A DNA stretch of 64,000 nucleotides, from NCBI RefSeq assembly GCF_900115295.1, contig NZ_FOVZ01000004.1:434001-498000 (forward strand), in the 5' to 3' direction. The stretch comes from Sphingomonas sp. OK281 (GTDB taxonomy: Bacteria; Pseudomonadota; Alphaproteobacteria; Sphingomonadales; Sphingomonadaceae). Under the pieces are notes generated by a model. The model had not been told where the DNA came from. It saw only the letters and a program-made list of their open reading frames with translations, and ran no database searches. Shown piece by piece: positions 16,312-25,175 of this stretch (its first letter is position 1; each line of letters opens with the position of its first letter). The translations under genes were made by a program, and so were the position numbers.

Positions 16312-18366
16312 TCAGCCGAAGGCGGGTTCCGTCCCCACCTCTCGGGGGGTCAGCAGCATCGCCCGTCGCACCTGTTCTGGGTTCGCCAAGCTTCGCGACG
16401 GTTTGCCGATCAGATATCCCTGGATCGAACCACATCCTTCACGCGCGACAATCGATAATTGCGCTGGCTGCTCGATCCCTTCTGCCAGGACGGGCATGTC
16501 CAGGCTGGAACCGAGCGCGGTGACGGACCTGAGGATGGCGACGGCCTGCTCACTATGCTCGATCTCGGCGACGAACGACGCATCCAGCTTGATCCGGTCG
16601 AAGGGGAACGATCGCAGGACGTCCAGCGAAGAATATCCCACCCCGAAGTCGTCGAGCGCCAGTGCAACGCCCATCGCTTTCAGCTGACGCAGCTGGTTCA
16701 AGGCAAAGTCGCGGTCGTGGATGATGGCGCTTTCCGTCAGCTCCAGCGACAGTCGCTCGACCGGCAGACCGCTATCCTCGAGCGCCGACCGCACCGTCTC
16801 GACCAACTGCGGATCCGACAGGTGAAGGGGTGACAGGTTGACCGCGACGATATGGCGATTGGTCCACAGAGCCGCCTCGAAACAGGCCTGGCGAAGGACC
16901 CAGATACTCAGCGGCACGATCTGTCCGCTTTCCTCCGCCAACGGAATGAACATCGCCGGCGAGATCGTTCCTCGCGTCGGATGGTGCCAGCGGATCAGCG
17001 CTTCGTACCCGGTGATCTCGCCGGTCGCGACGGATGCCTGGACCTGGTAGTGAAGTTCGAACGCGCCGGCAGCGACTGCGGCGCGCAGATCGCTGGCAAG
17101 CTCGCGCCGATCGCGAACGGCGTCATCCATCTCGGCCTGGTAGTAACAAGGCTCGTCCGAGTGCAGCGATTTTGCGCGGTACATGGCCAGATCCGCCTTG
17201 GCGAGAAGCGTATCGGCGTCGAGTCCGTCGTGGACGGCCAGCGCCACGCCGATGTTCGCGCCCACCGAGGCGGTGAACCGTTCGAACGCGAAGGGGGCGA
17301 CGAAGCTGGCGCGCAGCCGATCGAGGAAATCGGTCAAGTCCGTCGGCGTGTCATACGAGATCAGCGCGGCGAACTCGTCGCCGCCAAGGCGAGCGACAAG
17401 TTCGGCCGGACGCTGGACTTCGACGAGCCGAGCCGACAGTGCCATCAGGACCTGGTCGCCTGCCTGATGTCCGTAGGTATCGTTGACCGCCTTGAAACGC
17501 GACAGGTCCATCATGACCACCGCCATGCAAGGACGTCCGCCTTTCAATCCGAGCCTGCGGCCGAGTTCCTCATTGAAGCTCATGCGGTTCGGCAGGTCCG
17601 TCAAACCGTCGTGCAGCGCCATGCGCCTGAGGCGGCGATAGGACTCGTCCTGGCTATGGCCGTCGATCAGCGCGCTGAGCGCGGCGCATCCGACCACGAG
17701 GAGCGCCGCGATCGCGGTCGTCACGCCCAGCGCCGACAGCGTTCCGTCCGACAGGCCGTCGCCGAGTTGCAGGACGGCGATGTTCATCGCGGCCATGCCG
17801 GTGAAATGCAGCGCAGCCACGCTCAAGCCCAACAGGCCGCCGGCGCGGATCCGCCGCCATCGGCCAGCTCGTCTCAGGCTGTGAAACGCGGCAGCAGAGA
17901 ACGCCGACGACAGGACGATCGACGCAATGACGTATTGCCAGTCCCAGGTGACGATCCCGTCGATCCGGTAGGCAGACATGCCGAGATAGTGCATCGCCGA
18001 CACGGCCACGCCGATGACGGCGCCCCCCGCGATCCCGGCCCAGCGTCGCCGCGCTGCAGCCAGCGCGAGCCCCGGCGCCGCGACGGCGATGGCCAAAAGC
18101 AGAGACGCGAGGGTCAGGATGGGATCGAGTATCACCGGCGCCTGCGTGCGGAACGCCATCATCGCCACGAAATGCGTCGACCAGACCATCGTCCCGGTGC
18201 TGACCGCCGTCAGCAGAACCCAGCCCAGCCGACTATATCCCGACGCCGATCGGATGCGGCCGAACAACTGCACCGTGGCGGCCGAGCCGATCAGACAGAC
18301 GGCAAGCGCGACCATCACGAGCCGCAGGTCATGGTCCTGCGTAATGCAAAGTGCGACCCGCATCAT
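16312..18366 (-). CDS. MHYT-GGDEF-EAL bifunctional c-di-GMP protein
   Basis: The 684-residue protein begins with an integral-membrane MHYT sensor: repeats with STHFVAMMAF, SAMHYLGMSAY and ALHFTGMAAM give the conserved Met-His pairs thought to bind copper or a diatomic gas. Then comes GGDEF with RLGGDEF intact and EAL with EALIRW, ELTES, DDFGVGYSSL and AEGIEQ intact, so both synthesis and breakdown of c-di-GMP are possible. The start ATG ATG at 18366/18363 overlaps the upstream GAF gene stop by 4 nt. Confidence 0.92.
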   Translation of the reverse strand: MMRVALCITQDHDLRLVMVALAVCLIGSAATVQLFGRIRSASGYSRLGWVLLTAVSTGTMVWSTHFVAMMAFRTQAPVILDPILTLASLLLAIAVAAPGLALAAARRRWAGIAGGAVIGVAVSAMHYLGMSAYRIDGIVTWDWQYVIASIVLSSAFSAAAFHSLRRAGRWRRIRAGGLLGLSVAALHFTGMAAMNIAVLQLGDGLSDGTLSALGVTTAIAALLVVGCAALSALIDGHSQDESYRRLRRMALHDGLTDLPNRMSFNEELGRRLGLKGGRPCMAVVMMDLSRFKAVNDTYGHQAGDQVLMALSARLVEVQRPAELVARLGGDEFAALISYDTPTDLTDFLDRLRASFVAPFAFERFTASVGANIGVALAVHDGLDADTLLAKADLAMYRAKSLHSDEPCYYQAEMDDAVRDRRELASDLRAAVAAGAFELHYQVQASVATGEITGYEALIRWHHPTRGTISPAMFIPLAEESGQIVPLSIWVLRQACFEAALWTNRHIVAVNLSPLHLSDPQLVETVRSALEDSGLPVERLSLELTESAIIHDRDFALNQLRQLKAMGVALALDDFGVGYSSLDVLRSFPFDRIKLDASFVAEIEHSEQAVAILRSVTALGSSLDMPVLAEGIEQPAQLSIVAREGCGSIQGYLIGKPSRSLANPEQVRRAMLLTPREVGTEPAFG

Positions 18367-18875
18367 GCCGCGGCCCCTTCCCGCCAGAGGTCGCCACGCG
18401 CTTCGAGCGCCATCGACGCCTGCCGCGCCAAGCCGAGAAGATAGGCCCGTTGATCGGCAGAGGACGGCGACCGCTTTACCGTGTCCAGCACGCAGAGCGC
18501 GCCGACGTCGACACCATTCAACATCCTGAGCGGAGCACCGATATAGTACCGGATGAACGGATCTCCCGTCACCACCCCGAGCTGAGCGAAGCGCGCATCG
18601 GTTTCTGGATCGCAGCATTCCAGAACACCGCCCTGGTCGAGCGCGAACCCGCAAAAACCGCTGTCCCGCGGAATGCAGGTCAATGCGAGGCCGATCGTCG
18701 CCTTGAACCACTGATCGTCGCTATGGATCAGCGACAACAGCGCGATAGGCGCGTCAAAGGCCAGAGCCGCCTGATTCACGAAACGGTCGAACGCGGGCTC
18801 GGGCAGCGTGTCGAGGACACCAAGCCGCTTGACGGCGTGAGAGCGTCGGCGCTCTTGAAAGAGGTTCTTGAGCAT
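18363..18875 (-). CDS. Stand-alone GAF-domain sensor
   Basis: This is a 170-residue protein made almost wholly of one GAF domain (DAPIALLSLIHSDDQWFKA, then IPRDSGFCGFAL, and GAPLRMLNGVDVGALCVLD). The ligand is unknown. It is translationally coupled to the MHYT-GGDEF-EAL gene, so it probably gives that enzyme a cytoplasmic input, as sensor and effector in one operon. Confidence 0.85.
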   Translation of the reverse strand: MLKNLFQERRRSHAVKRLGVLDTLPEPAFDRFVNQAALAFDAPIALLSLIHSDDQWFKATIGLALTCIPRDSGFCGFALDQGGVLECCDPETDARFAQLGVVTGDPFIRYYIGAPLRMLNGVDVGALCVLDTVKRSPSSADQRAYLLGLARQASMALEARGDLWREGAAA

Positions 18876-18950
18876 CGACGGGTCACCATGGCGGTAGTTG
18901 CCCAGGATCTATCCAATAAAACCATTTAGGATTGGTAATCAGATCCTGGC

Positions 18951-18976
18951 GGAACCAGCGTCTTGCGAGAGGCGTG
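18951..18976 (+). promoter_or_regulatory. Possible EcfG (general stress sigma) promoter
   Basis: GGAAC at 18951-18955 is followed after 17 nt by CGTG. The alphaproteobacterial EcfG promoter is GGAAC-N16/17-CGTT, so the -10 part has one mismatch. It points to the histidine kinase at 19123. This is a weak single-site call. Confidence 0.3.
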
Positions 18977-19122
18977 CGGGGTGAGGCCAGTGTTCCCCGC
19001 GTGCGCTCACGGCATCCCGATCAACCCGCCCGATCTGTCGCAGTAGATTTCGCGCCTCGACCGCCCACCCCGCGTTAGTGACCGATTTTCAAACGGTTGA
19101 ACTATCGCTACGGATTTTAGCG

Positions 19123-21618
19123 ATGAACTCGAAATCAAGTAGCGCTCCGCAGACGTTGCCGCCCGAGTTGCGATTCCTCACCGGGGGCGGCGAGGCGACG
19201 CGTCTGATTCTCGGACGTGAATGGTCTGCGCATCCGCTCGGAGAACCCGCCGGCTGGCCCGACATCCTGAAGACCAGTCTCAGCCTCATTCTCAATTCAC
19301 CGGAGTCGATGATCCTGGCGTGGGGCGAGACCGAGCTGACCTTCTTCTTCAACGAAGCCTATTTCCCGTTGCTGGGACCGCGTGTGGCATGGGCGATGGG
19401 GTCGCCGTTCCAAATGGTCTGGCCGGATGCGTGGGAGCAGGCCAAGCCGATCATCGACGACGCATTTGCCGGCCGCAGCCAGCGCTTCACCGACCTGCCG
19501 TGGAAGCTCGACACCGATCGCGGCCGGGCGGACACATGGTTCAGCTTTTCGTACTCGCGCGTCCTCGATCCCCATGGGGCGATCGCGGGTGTGTTCATCT
19601 TCACCAACGAAACGACCGAGCGGGTGCTGAGCGATGCCGCACTCCGCCAGAGCGAAGAGCGGCTCCGGCTGGTGATCGAGGGCGCCAAGGACCACGTCAT
19701 CTTCACGACCGATCCGGGCGGGATCGTCACCACTTGGTCGGCGGGCGCCGAAGCGGTCCTGGGCTGGACGGTCGACGAGGCGCTCGGTCGGTCGGCCGCG
19801 ATGATCTTCACACCGGAGGATCGCGCAAGCGGCGACGATGTGCGCGAACTGGCGGGAGCTGCGCGCGATGGGTGTGCGGCGGACGAACGCTGGCACCTGC
19901 GACGCGACGGGTCGCGCGTGTTTCTCACCGGGTCGGTCCATCCGCTCCCGGTCGACGCCCAGGGACAGCTACGCGGGTTCATCAGGATTGCCCGCGACGA
20001 GACCCAGCGGTGGCAGGCGCAGCGCGACCTGGAGACGCTCAACGCGACGCTGGAACAGCAGGTCGCTGCGCGCACCGCCGACCGCAATCGGCTCTGGCAG
20101 CTATCGGCGGACCTGATGCTCGTCGCCAATTTCGATGGGTCGATCGAAGCCGTCAATCCCGCCTGGACGCGGATCCTCGGCTGGTTGGAGAGCGAACTCG
20201 TCGGCGCCGCGCTCTTCTCGCTCATTCATCCCGACGACTTCGATCACACGGTGACGGGCGCGTCGAGTATCGCCTCGGGCGGGACCTATGCGCGGTTCGA
20301 GAACCGCTACCGTCACAAGGACGGAAGCTACCGCGACATCGTGTGGGCAGCGGGACCGGGCGACGACCGCATCATCGCGGTCGGACGCGACGCGACCGAG
20401 GAGAAGGCGCAGGCCCGTGCGCTGGCGGACGCCGAACAGCAATTGCGCCAGAGCCAGAAAATGGAGGCTGTCGGACAACTGACAGGCGGCCTTGCCCATG
20501 ATTTCAACAACCTGCTGACGGCAGTGACGGGCGGGCTGGAACTCCTCGGCGCGCGCGTCGCACGGGGCGAGTATGACCAACTCGACCGCTATGTCTCGAT
20601 GGCGCAGACCGGCGCCAATCGCGCCGCCGCGCTGACCCAGCGGCTGCTGGCCTTTTCCAGACGACAGACGCTCGCGCCGACGCCGACCGATGCCGACCGG
20701 TTGATCGCCGGGATGGAGGAGATCATCGATCGAACGCTGGGGCCCGCAATCGAGATGAACATCGTCGCGACCGCGGGCTTGTGGCCGGTGCTGGTCGATG
20801 CGCCGCAGCTCGAAAACGCGTTGCTAAACCTGTGTATCAATGCGCGCGACGCGATGCCTGCCGGCGGTCGGCTGACGATCGAGACGAACACCACGCGGCT
20901 GGACGCACGCGCGGCCGCGGATCAGGATCTTCCCGAGGGCGAATATGTCTCGCTGTGCGTCACCGACACGGGCACCGGAATGACGCCGGAGATCATCGAA
21001 CGCGTCTTCGATCCCTTCTTCACGACCAAGCCGATCGGCGAAGGCACCGGGCTCGGCCTGTCGATGATCTATGGTTTCGTCCGGCAATCGGGCGGTCAGG
21101 TGCGCATCCATTCGCAAATAGGCCAAGGTACGACGATGTGCCTTTATCTGCCGCGTCATCGTGGCGAGGTCACCGCGGACGATAGGATCATCGACGCGGG
21201 AAGCCCGGTTCGCGCCATCGCCGGCGAGACCGTGCTGATCGTCGAGGACGAGATCGCGATCCGGCAACTGGTAGCCGAGGTGCTCGTCGAAGCGGGCTAC
21301 CGCGTACTGGAGGCGTCGAACGGCCCGGGAGGCGTCGCCGTGCTGCGATCCGACGAGCGGATCGACCTCCTGATCACCGACGTGGGCCTGCCCGGTGGTC
21401 TCAACGGCCGTCAGGTGGCCGATGCCGGACGCGCCGTCCGGCCGATGCTCAAGGTCCTGTTCGTTACGGGCTATGCCGCGAACGCAGCGGTAGGTGCGGG
21501 GCATCTGGAAGAGGGAATGGAGGTGCTGACCAAGCCCTTCAACATCGCCGATCTCGAACAGCGCATCCGGCGCATACTCGCGAGCGAGACCTCGATCTCG
21601 GGGGATGTCCGGTCTTAA
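19123..21618 (+). CDS. Hybrid histidine kinase with three PAS domains and a C-terminal receiver
   Basis: The 831-residue protein has no membrane segment. Domain order: a PAS-like domain (about 40-180), a PAS domain (RLVIEGAKDHVIFTTDP), a third PAS (SADLMLVANFDGSIEAVNPAW), HisKA with the phospho-His in GGLAHDFNNLL (about 457), HATPase (DTGTGMTPEII, GEGTGLGLSM) and a receiver starting VLIVEDEIAIR with Asp in LLITDVGLPGG. ATG 19123 is preferred, though GTG 19078 is in frame. A single-domain receiver gene follows. Confidence 0.9.
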   Translation: MNSKSSSAPQTLPPELRFLTGGGEATRLILGREWSAHPLGEPAGWPDILKTSLSLILNSPESMILAWGETELTFFFNEAYFPLLGPRVAWAMGSPFQMVWPDAWEQAKPIIDDAFAGRSQRFTDLPWKLDTDRGRADTWFSFSYSRVLDPHGAIAGVFIFTNETTERVLSDAALRQSEERLRLVIEGAKDHVIFTTDPGGIVTTWSAGAEAVLGWTVDEALGRSAAMIFTPEDRASGDDVRELAGAARDGCAADERWHLRRDGSRVFLTGSVHPLPVDAQGQLRGFIRIARDETQRWQAQRDLETLNATLEQQVAARTADRNRLWQLSADLMLVANFDGSIEAVNPAWTRILGWLESELVGAALFSLIHPDDFDHTVTGASSIASGGTYARFENRYRHKDGSYRDIVWAAGPGDDRIIAVGRDATEEKAQARALADAEQQLRQSQKMEAVGQLTGGLAHDFNNLLTAVTGGLELLGARVARGEYDQLDRYVSMAQTGANRAAALTQRLLAFSRRQTLAPTPTDADRLIAGMEEIIDRTLGPAIEMNIVATAGLWPVLVDAPQLENALLNLCINARDAMPAGGRLTIETNTTRLDARAAADQDLPEGEYVSLCVTDTGTGMTPEIIERVFDPFFTTKPIGEGTGLGLSMIYGFVRQSGGQVRIHSQIGQGTTMCLYLPRHRGEVTADDRIIDAGSPVRAIAGETVLIVEDEIAIRQLVAEVLVEAGYRVLEASNGPGGVAVLRSDERIDLLITDVGLPGGLNGRQVADAGRAVRPMLKVLFVTGYAANAAVGAGHLEEGMEVLTKPFNIADLEQRIRRILASETSISGDVRS

Positions 21619-21758
21619 GGGCGGGATAATCGAGCTGATACCGCCGGTCCGCGGTTCGTCGGATTTCAGCAGGATGCCAGATCCGGCGTCGCAGGCATGA
21701 AATTCTACGGCTCAATCGCGGCGCTTGTTCGTTGCCTTCTCCTCACGGGAGTACGGCG

Positions 21759-22118
21759 TTGGACCACGTATTGATTATCGAGGACGAACCGATGATCGCC
21801 CTCTCCATCCAGATGACCCTGGAGGACGAAGGAATCACGAGCTTCGACATCGCCGCTACCGAGGCCGATGCGGTCGCCATGGCGAACGAGCGCCTGCCGA
21901 CGTTCATCACCTCGGATGTGGCGCTGCTCGAGGGTACCGGGCCACGCGCCGTTGCCGCCATTCTCGCCAGGCATGGCGGTATCCCGGTTCTTTTCCTGAC
22001 CGGCAATCCCGAGGACTGCGTTCCCGTCACGCCGCCTGCGGTCGTTCTCACCAAACCGTTCAACGCGCGGCAGATCGCCCTGACTTACAGAGCACTGACC
22101 AGTCACCACGCGACATAG
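21759..22118 (+). CDS. Single-domain response regulator
   Basis: The protein of about 119 residues is only a receiver domain: acidic pair IIEDEP, phospho-acceptor Asp in TSDVALLEG, and KPF near the end. It is probably phosphorylated by one of the adjacent hybrid kinases and may act as a phosphate sink or shuttle. TTG 21759 has a cgggag ribosome-binding site at the right distance; TTG 21732 is a longer alternative. Confidence 0.8.
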   Translation: MDHVLIIEDEPMIALSIQMTLEDEGITSFDIAATEADAVAMANERLPTFITSDVALLEGTGPRAVAAILARHGGIPVLFLTGNPEDCVPVTPPAVVLTKPFNARQIALTYRALTSHHAT

Positions 22119-22197
22119 CGAGGCTTCCGCACCCCCTGATCCATGCGCGCTTGGAACCGGGATCATGCTGTCGTTACAGGCCGGCGCCCTCCATGTT

Positions 22198-24825
22198 TCA
22201 CACGCGGAGATCGAGCACCTGACGAATTTTCGTCGCGAGTTCCTCGATCGAAAACGGCTTGCCGATGAGCTCTACGCCGACGTCGAGGACGCCGTTATGA
22301 TAGACCGCGTTGCGGGAATAGCCGGTGGTGAACAGCACCTTCAGCCCCGGCCTTCGCTCCAGTGCCAGTTCGGCCAGTTTCGCTCCGTTCACTTCCGGCA
22401 TCACCACATCGGTGAACAGCAACGCGATCTCCGGATGCGCTTCCAGCATACGCAGGGCGGCGGCCGCCCCATCCGCTTCGAGAACGCGGTAGCCGAGCAT
22501 CCCCAACGCATCCATGCTGAACTGGCGAACGGCCGGTTCGTCTTCGACCACCAGGATGACTTCACCCTGTTCACTGACCGGCGCGTCGGATACCGCCTCC
22601 TCCACACAATGCGCGACGTCGGCACCGACGAGCCGTGGCATGTAGACCTTGACCGTCGTGCCTTCGCCGCGTTCGGAATAGATTTTCACGTGACCGCCCG
22701 ACTGTTTGACGAAGCCGTATACCTGGCTGAGCCCGAGGCCGGTCCCCTTGCCGACTTCCTTGGTCGTAAAGAACGGGTCGAACGCCTTGGCGATCACGTC
22801 CTCGCTCATGCCTTCACCCGTGTCGGTGACGGCAATCAGGACATACTGCCCCGCCGAAACGCCGATATGGGCCGCCGCGTAGCGATCGTCGAGATGCGCG
22901 TTCTGCGTTTCGATCGTCAGCCTGCCTCCTTCCGGCATCGCGTCCCGCGCGTTGACCGCCAGATTGAGGATCACGTTCTCGAGCTGGTTGGAGTCGGCAA
23001 GCGTCCGCCAGCTGCCGCCCGCGAGCACCGTCTCCATCTGGATATCCGTGCCGATGGACCCCCGGATCAACGTCGACATGCCGGTAACCAGCCGGTTGAC
23101 GTCGATCGGTTCGGGATTGAGCGGTTGGCGGCGCGAGAAGGCGAGTAGCCGCTGGGTCAGGTTCGCCGCCCGACGGGCACCGTCGTTGGCGGCATCGATA
23201 TAGCGCCTGGAACGGGCGTCATCGATACCGATACGCCGTCCCAGCAGGTCGAGCGAGCCGATCACGACCGCGAGCATATTGTTGAAATCGTGAGCGATAC
23301 CGCCGGTGAGTTGACCGACGGCCTCCATCTTCTGGCTTTGGCGCAACGCGTCCTCGGTCAGCGCCTGCTCGGCGAGGGCAGCGGCGACGCGGGCTTCGAG
23401 TTCGGCCTCTGCGACCTTGCGTTCGTCGATATCGATGACGGACCCGACATAGCCGAGATACGTGCCATCGTGATCGAACCGCGCCGCCGCCGCATCGATC
23501 GTCCAGCGATACACGCCGTCGGCACGACGCAGGCGGAAATCCACGCGGTAATTGCGGCGCTCGGCATTGGCCGTCACGAACGCCCTCTCGGCAGCAGGAC
23601 GATCGTCCGGATGGACCGCCTCCAGCCAGCCATACCCCTCGCCGCGGCCCTTCTCCTGGCCGGTAAAGGCATACCATCCGGCATTGAGATACGTGCAGAC
23701 CCCCGAGGGATCGGTCACCCACATCATCACGGGCGCATTGTCCGCCATGTTGCGGAACCGGGCTTCGCTCTCCCGCATACGGTCGTCGGCCCGCAGCCGC
23801 TCGACCGCCGTGGCGGTTTGCGCCACCAGCGTTTGCAGGACCTCCAGCTCACCGTCCGAGAACGCCGGCCCCTTTCGGCCGAACGACAGCGTGCCCAATA
23901 GCCTGTTCCCGCGCATCAGCGGCGAACTCAGATATGTCTGGAGCCCAATCGCCTTGAGGAAAGCGGCATCGGGATTGTCGAGATCCTGGATCCGAGAGAG
24001 ATGCACGGCCTCATGCGTCTGCGCGACGACGCCGCAGATCGTCTGACCGTATTCAAGACGTCCGGCCTGCTGCTCGATCTCCGGCGGCAGTCCCATCGCC
24101 GCGACCAGACGGAGATCGTTATCGCCGCAAGCGTAGAAAAAACAGGTGTCGAGCGCGAAGGGGCGTTCGAGCAACGCAAACATATCACGGATCATCGTCG
24201 CCGCATCATCGGCCGCCAACAGTAGCGCCGCGCCTTGCGCCAGCAGCGACAAACGCTGTCCTCGCTTTTCGGCGCGCGCCGTCTCGGCTTCGGCGAGTGC
24301 GGCGGTTCGGCGGAGTTCCAGCTGCGCCATCGTGTGTGCTGCCAAGGCCCGCAACGCCCGTTCCTGCCGCCTGCTGATTCCCTCGGGGCGCGGGCTGGTA
24401 TCGAGCACGCATACCGTTCCAACCGGTACGCCCTCGGGCGTCTGGAGTACGGCGCCCGCATAGAAACGAAGCCCCTCGACGACATGGACCAATGGATTGC
24501 CATCGAACCGTGCATCCTGCGAGAGGTCGGGCACGACCATCACGCCGGGTTGCAGAACCGCATGACGACAAATCGAAACGTCGAGCGGTAGTTCATTGCG
24601 GCCAATGCCGACCTCGGCCTTGAACCACTGCCGTTCGTCGGTCACGAAATTGACGACCGCCATGGGTGCATCCAGAATGTCGGCGGCCATCTCGGCGACG
24701 TCGTCGAACACACGCTCGCGCGCGGTGTCGAGTATCCCGTAACGGTCCAACGCCGCTGCGCGAGCGGCATTGTCGATGTCACAGCCCGATGGCGCGGGCC
24801 CGTCCCTTGAATCGCTATCGTTCAT
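22198..24825 (-). CDS. Hybrid histidine kinase with GAF-GAF-PAS sensing
   Basis: The 875-residue cytoplasmic protein contains GAF 1 (QWFKAEVGIGRNELPLDVSICRHAV region), GAF 2 (YGQTICGVVAQTHEAVHLSR), PAS (NAPVMMWVTDPSGVCTYLNAG), HisKA with His in GGIAHDFNNML (about residue 511), HATPase (DTGEGMSEDVI, GKGTGLGLSQ) and a C-terminal receiver with Asp in LLFTDVVMPEVNG. It has the same kinase-receiver build as the gene at 19123, in the opposite direction. The start ATG 24825 was chosen for the usual MNDSD leader; a longer frame exists to 24903. Confidence 0.9.
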   Translation of the reverse strand: MNDSDSRDGPAPSGCDIDNAARAAALDRYGILDTARERVFDDVAEMAADILDAPMAVVNFVTDERQWFKAEVGIGRNELPLDVSICRHAVLQPGVMVVPDLSQDARFDGNPLVHVVEGLRFYAGAVLQTPEGVPVGTVCVLDTSPRPEGISRRQERALRALAAHTMAQLELRRTAALAEAETARAEKRGQRLSLLAQGAALLLAADDAATMIRDMFALLERPFALDTCFFYACGDNDLRLVAAMGLPPEIEQQAGRLEYGQTICGVVAQTHEAVHLSRIQDLDNPDAAFLKAIGLQTYLSSPLMRGNRLLGTLSFGRKGPAFSDGELEVLQTLVAQTATAVERLRADDRMRESEARFRNMADNAPVMMWVTDPSGVCTYLNAGWYAFTGQEKGRGEGYGWLEAVHPDDRPAAERAFVTANAERRNYRVDFRLRRADGVYRWTIDAAAARFDHDGTYLGYVGSVIDIDERKVAEAELEARVAAALAEQALTEDALRQSQKMEAVGQLTGGIAHDFNNMLAVVIGSLDLLGRRIGIDDARSRRYIDAANDGARRAANLTQRLLAFSRRQPLNPEPIDVNRLVTGMSTLIRGSIGTDIQMETVLAGGSWRTLADSNQLENVILNLAVNARDAMPEGGRLTIETQNAHLDDRYAAAHIGVSAGQYVLIAVTDTGEGMSEDVIAKAFDPFFTTKEVGKGTGLGLSQVYGFVKQSGGHVKIYSERGEGTTVKVYMPRLVGADVAHCVEEAVSDAPVSEQGEVILVVEDEPAVRQFSMDALGMLGYRVLEADGAAAALRMLEAHPEIALLFTDVVMPEVNGAKLAELALERRPGLKVLFTTGYSRNAVYHNGVLDVGVELIGKPFSIEELATKIRQVLDLRV

Positions 24826-25175
24826 GTGTTGCCCGTTGTTCGATCTCGTCGTCACGTCAACGCTCTGCAACGGCCTTTGACCCAAACCTTCGACCCGCTC
24901 CATCTTCGGACACCCACGGACCCCGGATGCAGCGGCCCGGTCCCGTTGGACACCGGCAAGCAGGACGATCGAAGTCGGGCAAAACCGTCATAGTCACGGG
25001 GGCACCCGCGAGGGTCTACCGCGCTGCCGAAGACCAGCCTCGCTGCATCGTCGCAGCGAATTTCGATGGATTCTTCCACGGGCCGACCGATTTCCCCGTC
25101 CAAGCGAAACAAGACCGATGCCGTGCGTGACGCGGTGTAACCAAACGCTAAGCTTTCCGCGTTAAGCATACCGCG
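24826..25175. other. Divergent intergenic region without a recognised gene
   Basis: This is 350 nt between the hybrid kinase (minus) and the CHASE3 cyclase (plus). Both promoters should lie here. I see near-direct repeats cgctaagc/cgttaagc at about 25146-25166 just before the cyclase ATG, but no clear operator, RNA or small gene. Confidence 0.5.

Noticed and set aside
16852..18444. Long plus-strand frame antisense to the MHYT-GGDEF-EAL gene
   Set aside because: The composition is Arg/Gln/His-rich with no domain, and it is antisense to a gene with intact motifs.
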